Assembly: GCA_018457135.1 (NCBI GenBank)
Contig: JAGGDU010000208.1
Coordinates: 40,835 to 89,939 of the forward strand
Reading direction: 5' to 3'
Origin: Trichodesmium erythraeum GBRTRLIN201
GTDB lineage: Bacteria; Cyanobacteriota; Cyanobacteriia; Cyanobacteriales; Microcoleaceae
DNA: 49,105 nucleotides
Shown piece after piece: positions 37,799 through 48,067 of this stretch. A program made the position numbers and the translations under genes. The notes below the pieces were generated by a model that was given only the letters and a program-made list of their open reading frames with translations, was not told the origin of the DNA and made no database searches. The number at the start of each line of letters is the position of its first letter. The first letter of the stretch is position 1.

Positions 37799-40700
37799 CT
37801 ACCCAACACTCACACCTTCAATATTCTCATCTACCACATCATACAACTCCCGCAACTTCTCCAACTTCTCATCATCTGTTTGCCAAAAACCCCGTCCGTT
37901 AGCCTCCAACATCCGCCCAATAATATTCCGAAACGCCTCCGGGTTTGCCTCCCGTAATTTCCTCGCCATCTCTGCATCCAAAGCATAAGTCTCAGCTGCA
38001 CCATCATAAACCCAACTATCCACAAAATTAGCGGTACCCCCCCAACCTATCAACGCCGTCATCCGTTGAGAAATCTCGTAAGCTCCTCCACTACCTTGAT
38101 TTGCCATTGCCTCTGCCCACTTAGGATTCAATAATTTTGTGCGATATTCCATCCGCAACAAATCTTCCAATTTTCGGGGGGTGGTATCCTTTGAGAAACT
38201 TTCCACAAAACTCGCACTGACTTTCTTACCCCTTTGTTTTTCTGCTGCCAACTTCAACCCACCAGTATTAGCATAATATTCCTGAATATCCGTCAAACCA
38301 TACTCCACCGAATCAATTTCTTGAACGATGCGATCGCAACCCTTGAGCAACTCCTGCAAAACTTCTGGTCGTGCCTGACCTTTATCTTGACGACCGTAAC
38401 TAAAAACATTTCGCCCTTGCCAAGTATCGCCCAACTCATCCCCAGACTCCCAGTTTCCATCAACAACTCGGTCATTTACCAAGGAACCAAAATCACCAGC
38501 AGGATTAGAAAATAACCGCGCCGAAATATTTTCTACTCCTTGCTCTTGTAATGCTAAAGCATGTTTGCGGATAAAATTCTGCTCCACAGGTTCGTCTGCT
38601 GTTGCCGCTCGTTGGAATAGATCATCTAATAATTCAATAATATTCACAAAACTATCCCGGAAAATTCCCGATAAATTTCCTAAAATATCAATCCGGGGAT
38701 GACCGACTTCAGTTAAACTTTTTAATTCATAACGAACAATACGACCGGTACCCTCTTTTACTGGTTCAGCACCTACTAATTCTAATAAAATTCCTATAGA
38801 TTCACCACGAGTTTTAATAGCATCTAAACCCCATAACATTACTGCCACAGTTTCAGGATAATTATCATTTTCTTCCAGATGCTGAGTAATAATTTTCCTA
38901 GCAATTTCTCGTCCTCTTTCATAAGCAGCAGGAGAAGGCATTCGATAGGGATCCAAAGCATGAATATTCCTTCCTGTTGGCAAAACTCCAGGACCATCCC
39001 GTAATAAATCTCCTCCTGGAGCAGCCGGAATATATTCTCCATTTAATCCCCGCAAAAGATTAGTCAACTCATCAGTATTTTGCATTAACAGCTCCCGAAT
39101 TTTTTCAGCATCTTTATTAACTAAATTATCTGTATCTCTTTCCCTAAAATCCTGAGTTATATCTCCGATTTTTTCTCCAAAATAAGCCTCCAAATAAGAT
39201 TTTAATTCTTCCTCGTTCGGCACCTCTCCCAAAGTATGTAAACCAGAAGAAAATAATCTTTGTTCTATAACCTGTAAATAGTTATAAATCTCCACAAAAT
39301 AGGAATTAACCATATCCGCACTAAACATCCGAGCATTTTCCGGAGTAAATTCAATTCCTAATTTTTTCCCATACTCAAACGGACAATCAGAATTTAAACC
39401 AGTATCAAAAATTTTCTTAAAAATTCCTTCCCGTAACCCAGAATTTTTCTGTGTATCTTCCCGATATTCAGAAATTAACTCTCGCAAACTCACCAATTCT
39501 TTATACAAACTTGCCCGACTATAAGGAGGAATATTATGAGAAATCAAAACCCCATAACCCCGACGTTTTGCCAACATAGATTCTGAGGGATTATTAGCAG
39601 CATATATATATAGATGTGGCATATTTCCTAACAGAATATCCGACCAAGAATAGCCAGTATTTCCTAAAGGTGAACCGGGTAACCATTCCACAGTTCCATG
39701 CATACCAAAGTGAACAACAGCATCAGCTTGAAATTCATTTTGGAGCCATTTATAAAAAGCAGCATATTGGGGATGGGGTGTTAAATCTCTTTCAAACATT
39801 AAGCGCATAGGGTCGCCAGAAATTCCCAGAGGTGGTTGTACCCCCAGCCAAATATTTCCTAATTGAATTCCCCCAATATGGAAATTTTTACCATCGGTTT
39901 TTATGCCAGTATTTGTGAGATTTCCCCATTGTTTTTCCATGCGAGTTATTGATAGATAGCCTAACCATTTTTCGAGACTTTTAAAATTTACTTTCGATAG
40001 GTCTGCTTTTTGTATTGCCTCATCTGCCTCCTTAATTTGACGAATCAGTTCTTCCCCATCTTCAGGAATTTCCCCAACATTGTAACCTTCCTCTTTGAGA
40101 GCATGGAGAAATTTCAGGAGCGAGCGGGGCACATTTAATAAAGCTGCTGTACCTGTAGCACCATAACCGGGAGGAAAACCATAGAGAATAACAGCAATTT
40201 TTCTTTGTGCCGGGGGTGTCTGACGTAGTTTAATCCAATTTTTGACTCTACCTGTGAGGCGTTTTACTCGTTCGGGAATTAAATAAATATCTTCTCCTAC
40301 TAAACCACCTAGGGGAACTGGATCTATTGCTCCATCTAATTCTGGCAAGGCATATAAGACTACACTTTGTAAACCTCCCACTCCTTGGCGAGTCCAAGAA
40401 TAGATATCTTGAATAAGTAAGGGTGCTGCTACAAGATAGGGAACATTTTTGGCATTGAGAATAGCCTGGGAAACTTCTACCTGTCGCCCTGCTTCCATAG
40501 AACCTGCAGGACCTCCCACCAAGGGAAACCCAATAGTAGAAACAACTGCATCGACTTCCACTGCTTCGGGAGATAGGGAAAGTATTGGTTTATTGCTAAT
40601 AGGAGACAAATTTTTTGACCTATTAGTGGTATTATGTTTTTTATTTCCTTCTTTGGGAGTAAGTGGGGGGGTTGACTTCTGACTTTCGTGAGCGGTGGTC

Positions 40701-41545
40701 ATCCAGTCTCTGACCGCAACATGACCTTCCACACCGTTAATAAATATAGGAAGAGGTGTTAAACCTGCTTCTTCAAATTTGTGGATAAGTTTGGGAATAT
40801 AAGGTTGTTTGGTAATGACGTGTTTGCGGTAGAGTAGAATACCGACAACTGGGGTGGGGGAAGTTGGTTTCTGTTGGCGATACCATTCAAGATATTTTCG
40901 GGGAGACTCAAAATAACCATGGTGGTCTGGATGGAGTAAACCCATATTGGGAGTTTCGAGTGGTGGAGGTATTTCGCCTACTTTTAAGTCTAAATATTTT
41001 TCTGCCAATACCCAAGACATGGCAGCGACGTTTTCTGTACCGCCGGCATTCCAATAACCGTAAATTATTAACCAGTTCCGGAGGTCTTGCACTTTTTTGA
41101 CTGGTACAAATTTGAGTAATTTTGGACCGGTTTTCAGGAAACTGATATAACCTGCAAGTTTGTCTTCTTCTCTCCCGCTAGAAAATTTGCTGAGAATAAA
41201 TTTGACTGGTTTTGGCATTCCTTTGGGTTTGTCGCCGATAATAAATTTTCCCAATTTTGTTAATGCCATTAATTCTAGTGCTGACTCAAAAACGAGACGG
41301 ATGGGAATATGTTGTATTCTTTCGCGTAACCACAGAACTTGGTCGTAGTCGAAGAGGAGACTGCCGAAAAATACATCAGCGTTTTCTAAGGCGGTGGCTA
41401 CTTTTTCTGGTTCTGTGGAAAGTGCGCGATCGCTAAATACTTGGATATCTAAATTTGGACATCGAGAAGTTGCTAACTGAGCAGCTTGGCGATAGAGTCC
41501 GGTGTTAAATGATTCAAAACCTGCGATTAAAACAATACGTTTCAT
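37799..41545 (-). CDS. Magnesium-chelatase H-subunit paralogue (BchH/ChlH-like, CobN family)
   Basis: 1248 residues from the ATG at 41543-41545; a reading 22 codons longer exists, but MKRIVLIAGFESFN is the normal family opening. The family covers porphyrin-binding subunits of Mg- and cobalt-chelatases. Typical blocks: YGYWNAGGTENVAAM, the HFGMHGTVEWLPG metal/porphyrin region, AAPGGDLLRDGPGVLPTGRN, RDSFVNIIELLDDLF and GRGFWQTDDE near the C-terminus. It differs from the main cyanobacterial ChlH, which has a longer and different N-terminus, so this is the second paralogue; the substrate is unproven. Residues ~287-322 are an odd Pro/Ser/Lys/Asn-rich insertion (STPPLTPKEGNKK) that looks repeat-derived. 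No ChlI/ChlD nearby. Confidence 0.9.
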   Translation of the reverse strand: MKRIVLIAGFESFNTGLYRQAAQLATSRCPNLDIQVFSDRALSTEPEKVATALENADVFFGSLLFDYDQVLWLRERIQHIPIRLVFESALELMALTKLGKFIIGDKPKGMPKPVKFILSKFSSGREEDKLAGYISFLKTGPKLLKFVPVKKVQDLRNWLIIYGYWNAGGTENVAAMSWVLAEKYLDLKVGEIPPPLETPNMGLLHPDHHGYFESPRKYLEWYRQQKPTSPTPVVGILLYRKHVITKQPYIPKLIHKFEEAGLTPLPIFINGVEGHVAVRDWMTTAHESQKSTPPLTPKEGNKKHNTTNRSKNLSPISNKPILSLSPEAVEVDAVVSTIGFPLVGGPAGSMEAGRQVEVSQAILNAKNVPYLVAAPLLIQDIYSWTRQGVGGLQSVVLYALPELDGAIDPVPLGGLVGEDIYLIPERVKRLTGRVKNWIKLRQTPPAQRKIAVILYGFPPGYGATGTAALLNVPRSLLKFLHALKEEGYNVGEIPEDGEELIRQIKEADEAIQKADLSKVNFKSLEKWLGYLSITRMEKQWGNLTNTGIKTDGKNFHIGGIQLGNIWLGVQPPLGISGDPMRLMFERDLTPHPQYAAFYKWLQNEFQADAVVHFGMHGTVEWLPGSPLGNTGYSWSDILLGNMPHLYIYAANNPSESMLAKRRGYGVLISHNIPPYSRASLYKELVSLRELISEYREDTQKNSGLREGIFKKIFDTGLNSDCPFEYGKKLGIEFTPENARMFSADMVNSYFVEIYNYLQVIEQRLFSSGLHTLGEVPNEEELKSYLEAYFGEKIGDITQDFRERDTDNLVNKDAEKIRELLMQNTDELTNLLRGLNGEYIPAAPGGDLLRDGPGVLPTGRNIHALDPYRMPSPAAYERGREIARKIITQHLEENDNYPETVAVMLWGLDAIKTRGESIGILLELVGAEPVKEGTGRIVRYELKSLTEVGHPRIDILGNLSGIFRDSFVNIIELLDDLFQRAATADEPVEQNFIRKHALALQEQGVENISARLFSNPAGDFGSLVNDRVVDGNWESGDELGDTWQGRNVFSYGRQDKGQARPEVLQELLKGCDRIVQEIDSVEYGLTDIQEYYANTGGLKLAAEKQRGKKVSASFVESFSKDTTPRKLEDLLRMEYRTKLLNPKWAEAMANQGSGGAYEISQRMTALIGWGGTANFVDSWVYDGAAETYALDAEMARKLREANPEAFRNIIGRMLEANGRGFWQTDDEKLEKLRELYDVVDENIEGVSVG

Positions 41546-41627
41546 GGCCAATTTTTTTGAAAAAGATATGTCAAACAAATACAGTTTAAAGATGTCACAA
41601 GTATTTGCCAACTTGACAGAGATTTTT

Positions 41628-41692
41628 CAGGTTTTAGATTTTAGGTTTTAGATTTCAGGTTTTAGACTTCAGGTTTTAGATTTCAGGTTGTT
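41628..41692. repeat. 14-bp tandem repeat upstream of the ChlH-like gene
   Basis: About four and a half copies of CAGGTTTTAGATTT with C/T variants. A second short 14-bp repeat (CCTAATACCTAACA, twice) lies at about 41795-41822. Both are in the upstream spacer of the ChlH-like gene. Confidence 0.8.
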
Positions 41693-41944
41693 AGAAAGAA
41701 TTGATTTTGAGTAAAAAGTTATTGAGATTTAACAGCATGGCCAAAATCAATAGATTTGGTAGTAAGATGTTATCAATTTGTTAATTCTTAAACCTAATAC
41801 CTAACACCTAATACCTAACACCTTTAGCATCTAGGGTTAGATTTTTTTGTGGAACTGGCTAATACTTTGGCTGAAGGTAAACGAGTTTATTGCAACTTTT
41901 CTGATGTTTTAAATAGGTGGCAACTAGAGGAATTTTATCAAGAA

Positions 41945-42106
41945 AAGCCTGCATTCAGTTTTTGTCTGATTAAGCCACTCCTGAAACACCTCGGGAGCCA
42001 GCCAAAAAGTTATACTTCCTTGCTGTTTTAAGGAGGCATCATACTCAGACCAGTTTTTGAGCCGATAAAAGGACTTGAAATTGGACTTAGGTTTACTATT
42101 GCTCAT
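41945..42106 (-). pseudogene. N-terminal fragment of an IS5-type transposase
   Basis: The minus frame from ATG 42106 reads NFKSFYRLKNWSEYDASLKQ, then QGSITFWLAPEVFQEWLNQT, which is the N-terminal opening of IS5-family DDE transposases; it is cut off after ~50 residues. The left side, at about 41945, joins unrelated DNA: a plus-strand frame ELANTLAEGKRVYCNFSDVL (41849 onward) that also looks like a gene fragment. No catalytic residues are present. Confidence 0.75.
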
Positions 42107-43295
42107 ACCTATTGACTATAGTTTTTTGTACCATTTTCACTTCTTAATTTTTACTATCTAATCATATTTTGTACAACAAAGTCTTTGAGAGATATTACTT
42201 TTAAAATATATTATATATACTAAGACTAAATTATTTTGAAGATAAATTATCATAAAAAAGTATATTTTTTTAGGATAGCTAATTTGACTAAATATCATAT
42301 TTTATCGAATATTATTTAGGATTGCTATAACAATAAGAGAACAAAAAATCTAAAAATATAAATGACAATTTGTCAAATTAATTTTCTGAATATCTTTAAT
42401 AATTAGACAAGAATGATATAATTATATTAGTGGCAAAAATATTAATTTAATAATCTTATAACTCGTCAATATTGACTAAAATTTAAATTATGCAAAATAG
42501 CTTTAAATCATAATTAATATTATTTAAAACTGTATGAATATATAGTGTATATGCAATAAAAATATTAATTAAATTAATAGATTATTTAGAAAAAAAATAT
42601 GATTCTTACTTAAACATTAATCCTAGCATTTAATCATATAAAATATTTCAAAAAATACAAAATTTTTAACATTTAACCTAGGGTATATAAATGAAAAAAT
42701 ATTAGGAAAAATAATCAATTATGAAAGGCTTTTTACAGCATTAAAAAGTGTTTTTTTTCTTTGTTTATGCCAGCTTAAGCAGAATATATTTCAAAATATT
42801 ACCTCAATTAAATCTTACTTAGAGCTGTAAAATTTGAGTCTATCAATATAGATAAAAAATGGAAAATTTCATACTATTATCAAACAATTAACATGTTTAA
42901 ATTATTGTCAATTTCATCTCATACAAATCCAAATAAACCTTATAACTTCTAGGGTATTAGTATGGAATTTTCTAAAAAAGTTAGCAGTGAAAATAGGAAA
43001 AACTATTGACAAGGTTACACATAAATTATCAGTGGATTATCTGGTGTTAGAATTGAAATATTTTTTAATTAGAATCAAACTTGTTTAATTATAATAACTA
43101 AAGATTTTTGAATAAATATTTCAGTCCTCACTCCCCGTGGCGTTGGCTGGGTTTCCACACTCACAGAATGTAAAAATAGGCAAAATTTTTATGCACTATA
43201 TATGGTGTTTTTGGGTAACTCTTGATAATTACGATAGACCACTATTACAATATACTACCAGCAGTAAGTAATTTTTTTCAAAGCACTAATAACTT
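42107..43295. other. 1.2 kb very AT-rich spacer
   Basis: No coding frame with recognisable content. Only 43125-43160 is locally GC-richer (CACTCCCCGTGGCGTTGGCTG). It presumably contains the former promoter of the ribokinase gene. Confidence 0.5.
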
Positions 43296-44213
43296 ATGAG
43301 CATAATTATTTTTGGTAGTGTCAACATTGACTTAATTACAACCACTCCCCGTTTACCGACTCCAGGATAAACTATTAATGGCAACAACTTTTTTACCGCA
43401 GGTGGTGGTAAAGGAGCAAACCAAGCTGTTGCTGCTGCTGGCCTTGGCATTCCCACAAAAATAGTGGGGCGAGTCGGAAATGATAGCTTTGGGCAACAAC
43501 TTCTAGTCAGTTTGTCCACTGCTAATGTTGATACAACAGATGTGTTAGTTGATGAGAATACTCATACGGGGGTGGCAGTTATTGCTGTGGGTGCTAGTGG
43601 AGAAAATAATATTATTGTTGTTCCTGGTGCTAACCATAGTATTAATAATACAGATGTAGAACGCCTAAAAAATTTGCTATCGGATGTTACAGCTTTACTT
43701 TTACAATTAGAAATTCCCGTGGAAGTTGCTATAAGTGCAGCAAAAGTAGCTCAAGAAATGGGGGTTAAAGTTATTCTAGATCCAGCACCAATGCCAGCAA
43801 ATTTTCCTAATGATTTTTATAATTTGATTGACATTATTACTCCTAATGAAATTGAGGCAAGTCAACTGGTTGGGTTTGAAGTAAATAATCAAGAAACTGC
43901 TATGGAGGCAGCTGTTGAATTATGTCACCGTGGTGTAAAAAATGCTGTGGTGAAAATAGGCGATCGCGGAGTTATTTGTGCAACTAAAGAAGAAGCATTT
44001 TTTCAACCTGCCTTTGTAGTAAAAACGATCGATACTGTCGCTGCGGGCGATGCTTTTAATGGTGGTTTAGCAGCAGCATTAGATACAGGTTTATCATTAA
44101 AAGAAGCTGTTAAATGGGGGGCTGCTGCTGGTGCTTTATGTACTACAAAACCAGGCGCTCAACCTGCAATGCCCGATAGAAAAACATTTGATAATTTTCT
44201 TTTAAAAAGGTAG
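43296..44213 (+). pseudogene. rbsK: Ribokinase (PfkB family) with a nonsense codon at position 25
   Basis: From ATG 43296 the frame runs to TAG 44211-44213 (305 codons) with a single TAA at 43368-43370. Around the stop: SIIIFGSVNIDLITTTPRLP, TPG-stop-TINGNNFFTAGGGKGANQ. The rest is intact: LILDPAP-like segment KVILDPAPMPANF, TPNEIEASQL and the catalytic DTVAAGDAFNGG. Ribokinase phosphorylates ribose with ATP. Without readthrough, translation could only restart at GTG 43464 (VGRVGNDSFG), which would lose the first ~56 residues, including the substrate-binding GGGKGAN. So it is either a very young pseudogene, a readthrough gene or a sequencing error. Confidence 0.82.
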
Positions 44214-44241
44214 TAGGTTTTAGGTTTTAGATAGTAAATTT

Positions 44242-44285
44242 GGGAGCATTTCACATGGCGAATAGGAGAGCATGCTTTTGCTCCC
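44242..44285. repeat. Hairpin-forming dispersed element after rbsK
   Basis: GGGAGCA (44242-44248) pairs with TGCTCCC (44279-44285); inside is the palindrome AGCATGCT. The GGGAGCATTTCAC motif resembles a repeat seen in other cyanobacterial spacers. It lies about 30 bp beyond the rbsK stop. Confidence 0.55.
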
Positions 44286-44390
44286 CTACAAAGAGATATT
44301 CTCAAAAAATAAGCTCCTCTTTTAAAGAATAAATTGAACAAAAAGTCTTTTCAGCCAATAGCAATATCTACTTCAACCAAAACTATATAA

Positions 44391-45200
44391 CTAACCATCT
44401 AGACCACAAATTCTAATAATTCCATCCCAAACAATAGGAGTAGATTCAAAATAAATTTGACCAGCAAATTTGCCGGCTACTTCAACTCTTAAACGAAAAA
44501 ATTATTTTTTGTTATTAGATAAAGCATTTTTCTCGTCAGATTTAGCATATTCCCAATTCAAATTAAAGAGATAAACCCCATTGTATCCAACCGTTACCAA
44601 TTTCTTTCCATCAGTAAAAATTGGTATTGAAATAGAAGGTCCTATTTTATGCTTAAATTTAATTATAGGAGTATCATAATTAAATTTTTTCAACAGTCCT
44701 TTAACTTGATTTTCTATAGTTAAATTTTGGCAACCAATATATAGATATCCATCAATAGCGTTAGTAGCAAATAAAGCGGTAAATTTTCCATAATTATTAT
44801 ATTCATCATTCAATGCTACTGACCCAAAAATACCCCCTAACCAACTAGGAAATTTAATATTACCTGTAGGCAAGAACCATTTGAAAATTTGACAATTTTA
44901 TGAGGTATTTTATTAGGATTTAATTTTACTAACCCACCATCCCACCATTTCCAAGAATAAACTTTTTCTCTATGGCGCAAAATAATTTACCTTTTTTAGA
45001 AATAGCAAAAGTACCATCCAAATCGGAACCTATATAAAAATATTAAACTATCTTTTTACTATCAATATCAATACCATAAATATGATCCGAACCTGCTGCT
45101 AAAAATATTTTATTATTGAATCTAGCAGGATATAATTCAGAAACAATATTTCCACCTTATCTTCTCCCATCAGTATTTTTTAAAGTCAAGGTAAAGATAA
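44391..45200 (-). pseudogene. Beta-propeller (PQQ-like repeat) protein remnant
   Basis: Minus-strand blocks: LYPARFNNKIFLAAGSDHIY, GIDIDSKKIV-stop, YIGSDLDGTFAISKKGKLF, AIEKKFI, then an open 123-codon stretch (44502-44873: PSWLGGIFGSVALNDEYNNY, GKFTALFATNAIDGYLYIGC, SIPIFTDGKKLVTVGYNGVY), and beyond its stop FESTPIVWDGIIRICGLDG. The repeated GxLYIGSDDG-like strands fit a PQQ-type propeller. Stops and shifts are at both sides of the 123-codon piece. N- and C-terminal parts are missing. Confidence 0.7.
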
Positions 45201-45415
45201 ATTTAAATGAGTCAAATAATATTTTAGCTACCAAATATTTAGTATGCTTCTTTTGAGGATTAAATAAACAGTAAATATTCTAATTAAATCATAATAGTTT
45301 ACTTCAATCAAGTAAAAAAAATATAAATAGGTTATAATCTTCAGGAAAGTTAATTATCAATTGTTAAAAACCTGACGGGGTGACAAGATAATTCATAATT
45401 AGGATAAACATTAAT

Positions 45416-47497
45416 ATGACTAATCGCTTAGCTAAATCCCAAAGTCTTTATCTGCGCAAACATGCAGAAAATCCTGTAGATTGGTGGCCGTGGTCTGAGG
45501 AAGCTTTAGAAACTGCAAAGCAGCAAGATAAGCCAATATTTTTATCAATTGGTTATTCAAGTTGTCACTGGTGTACTGTTATGGAAGGAGAAGCATTTTC
45601 TGATGAAAAAATTGCCCAATATTTAAATGAAAAATTTTTACCAATTAAAGTAGATCGAGAAGAAAGACCTGATGTCGATAGTATTTATATGCAAGCATTA
45701 CAAATGTTAACCGGACAAGGAGGTTGGCCTTTAAATATATTCTTAACTCCTGATGATTTAATACCTTTTGTTGGTGGTACTTATTTCCCTATTGAACCTC
45801 GTTATGGACGACCAGGTTTTTTAGAAGTTTTGCAAAAAATTCGGAGTTTTTATGACCTTGAAAAAAATAAACTTGACACTTTAAAAGTCGAAATGTTGGA
45901 GGGTTTAAGGAAGTCAGTTTTATTGCCAGAAGCAGAAGATTTAAAGGAAGAAATATTACAACAAGGTTTAGAAGTTATTACAAAAATAATTGGCGATCGC
46001 TACTCCCAACAAAGCTTTCCAATGATACCTTATGCTCAAGCTGCTTTACAAGGAAAAAAGTTAAATTTTAAATCTCAAAATAACAGCAATAAAGTTTGTT
46101 TAGAAAGGGGATTAAATCTAGCATTAGGCGGAATTTATGACCATGTTGCTGGAGGATTTCATCGTTATACAGTAGACCCTAATTGGACAGTTCCTCACTT
46201 TGAAAAAATGCTCTACGATAACGGTCAAATTGTTGAGTACTTAGCTAATTTATGGAGTGCAGGGTATCACAAACCAGCTTTTAAACGGGGAATTATTGGA
46301 ACAGTAAATTGGCTAAAAAGAGAAATGACAGCACCCACTGGATTTTTCTATGCTGCCCAAGATGCTGATAGTTTTACTACTCCAGATGAGGTCGAACCAG
46401 AAGAAGGAGCTTTCTATATTTGGAGTTATAAAGAATTAGAAAATTTGTTAACCAAGGAAGAATTGTCTGAACTATCAAAACAATTTTTTATTGAACCTAA
46501 TGGCAACTTTGAAGGAAAAATTGTTTTGCAAAGAAAGCAAGCAGAAGAGTTAAGTAAAACTGTAGAAAATTCTCTGTCTAAATTATTTAAACTACGGTAT
46601 GGTGTGCAACCTTTTAATATAGAAACTTTTCCACCAGCAACAAATAATAAAGAGGCAAAAAATAACAACTGGCCTGGCAAAATTCCCGCAGTAACAGACA
46701 CTAAAATGATTGTTGCCTGGAATAGTTTAATGATTTCTGGATTAGCAAGAACAGCTACTGTATTTAACAGCTTAGAATATCTAGAATTAGCCATGAATGC
46801 TGCTCATTTTATTATTACAAATCAGCAGATTGATGGACGTTTTCATCGGCTAAATTATGAGGGAAAACCTGCAGTAACTGCACAGTCAGAAGACTATGCT
46901 TTGTTTATTAAAGCATTGCTAGATTTACAGCAGGCTTCGATTAGTTTAGAAACTTTATCAAAATTAAATACTAATACTAATTTTTGGTTAGAAACAGCTA
47001 TAAAATTACAAGATGAATTTGATGAATTTTTGTGGAGTCAAGAAACAGCTGGTTATTATAATACTTCTTATGAAGTTACTGGAGAATTAATATTACGAGA
47101 ACGAAATTATATTGATAACGCAACTCCAGCAGCAAATGGCATAGCAATTGCTAATTTAGTACGTTTATCTTTACTAACTGAAGAATTATATTATCTAGAC
47201 CGAGCTGAGTCAGCCTTAACAGCTTTTAGTAGCATAATGAAAAAATCTCCCCAGGCTTGTCCGAGTTTATTTGTTGCCCTAGACTGGTACAGAAATCAAA
47301 CTTTAGTTAGAACAACTGATGCAGAAATTAACAATTTAATTACTCAGTATTTTCCTACTGTTATTTATAAGAAAGAAACTGATTTACCAGAAAATTCTGT
47401 GGGGTTAGTTTGCCAAGGTTTGATTTGTCAAAAACCCTCTTTGAGTAGACAGGAATTATTGGAACATTTAGAGCAAAGTCAAAATCGTTGGATTTAA
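45416..47497 (+). CDS. DUF255 / YyaL-type thioredoxin-fold protein
   Basis: 693 residues. N-terminal thioredoxin-like domain: RLAKSQSLYLRKHAENPVDW (4-23), LSIGYSSCHWCTVM with redox-type Cys50-His-Trp-Cys53, VDREERPDVD and GQGGWPLNIFLTPD. The rest is an (alpha/alpha)6-barrel-like region: HVAGGFHRYTVDPNWTVPHF, EKMLYDNGQIVEYLA, AQDADSF and WNSLMISGLAR. Homologues (bacterial YyaL, mammalian SPATA20) are widespread; the function is not established. ATG start at 45416. A hairpin follows the gene. No operon partner. Confidence 0.92.
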   Translation: MTNRLAKSQSLYLRKHAENPVDWWPWSEEALETAKQQDKPIFLSIGYSSCHWCTVMEGEAFSDEKIAQYLNEKFLPIKVDREERPDVDSIYMQALQMLTGQGGWPLNIFLTPDDLIPFVGGTYFPIEPRYGRPGFLEVLQKIRSFYDLEKNKLDTLKVEMLEGLRKSVLLPEAEDLKEEILQQGLEVITKIIGDRYSQQSFPMIPYAQAALQGKKLNFKSQNNSNKVCLERGLNLALGGIYDHVAGGFHRYTVDPNWTVPHFEKMLYDNGQIVEYLANLWSAGYHKPAFKRGIIGTVNWLKREMTAPTGFFYAAQDADSFTTPDEVEPEEGAFYIWSYKELENLLTKEELSELSKQFFIEPNGNFEGKIVLQRKQAEELSKTVENSLSKLFKLRYGVQPFNIETFPPATNNKEAKNNNWPGKIPAVTDTKMIVAWNSLMISGLARTATVFNSLEYLELAMNAAHFIITNQQIDGRFHRLNYEGKPAVTAQSEDYALFIKALLDLQQASISLETLSKLNTNTNFWLETAIKLQDEFDEFLWSQETAGYYNTSYEVTGELILRERNYIDNATPAANGIAIANLVRLSLLTEELYYLDRAESALTAFSSIMKKSPQACPSLFVALDWYRNQTLVRTTDAEINNLITQYFPTVIYKKETDLPENSVGLVCQGLICQKPSLSRQELLEHLEQSQNRWI

Positions 47498-47515
47498 TCA
47501 GAAGGTGTTAGGTTA

Positions 47516-47547
47516 TTAGTGTTAGATAAAATTATATCTAATATTAA
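47516..47547 (+). terminator. Hairpin after the DUF255 gene
   Basis: A 13-bp stem (two G-U pairs) formed by TTAGTGTTAGATA and TATCTAATATTAA around a 6-nt loop, 18 bp past the stop codon. A TTTTTG run begins about 12 nt later. Weak, AT-rich, but well placed. Confidence 0.45.
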
Positions 47548-48067
47548 CTACTAATATTATTTTTGTTTAAACACTAATAAATAATACCAAGGGTGAAAAA
47601 AAGAATATTACAAATAGTTGAAAACTATATATGTGAAATAATTTGCTGAAATTACTGTAGCATCTAAGTTTAGAGCCTATAGAATCTTACTTTTGGCTTT
47701 TGACTTCCCCTCTTGGGGGGGGTCAGGGTATTTTCATTCTCTTAAAAGACATATGGGGTTCTGAGGGAGAAGCTCCAGCAGCTGGAAATGCTGGACATCC
47801 TAGACATGAGGAAATGGGGATATAGTAGGGTAGTTTCATTCTTGAAGAAGCGCGATCGCTTGACCTCATAACTATTAAAACTCTCTGTTTGAAAGAGTTC
47901 AGACATGAACTTTTTTCCACTATAGGCGATATTTTTCTAGGTCTACCAACATTTTTTTTCTTTGACAATAAACTTGTAATGCCTAAATTTCTTCACTGTT
48001 TGTAGTAAACCAGGAGTTATATAGTAGTACGATGACATCCTAATAATGTTAATAACTGATAAATGAA
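47548..48067. other. Spacer with a doubtful 81-codon minus-strand frame
   Basis: The minus frame 47723-47968 begins MSKKKNVGRPRK, then loses any recognisable pattern and ends in a Ser/Pro-rich tail. It overlaps a HIP1 site and a G-rich block near 47710-47725. I do not call it a gene. Nothing else is recognised. Confidence 0.45.

Noticed and set aside
37831-41348. Many short frames on both strands within the ChlH-like gene
   Set aside because: All are alternative-frame readings of one confident 1248-residue protein.
41628-41692. Replication origin or iteron array
   Set aside because: The 14-bp repeats are T-rich simple words without DnaA-box-like cores, and no rep or dnaA gene is near.
47723-47968. 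81-codon minus frame beginning MSKKKNVGRPRK
   Set aside because: Only the basic N-terminus looks like a protein; the rest has no pattern and overlaps G-run spacer sequence.
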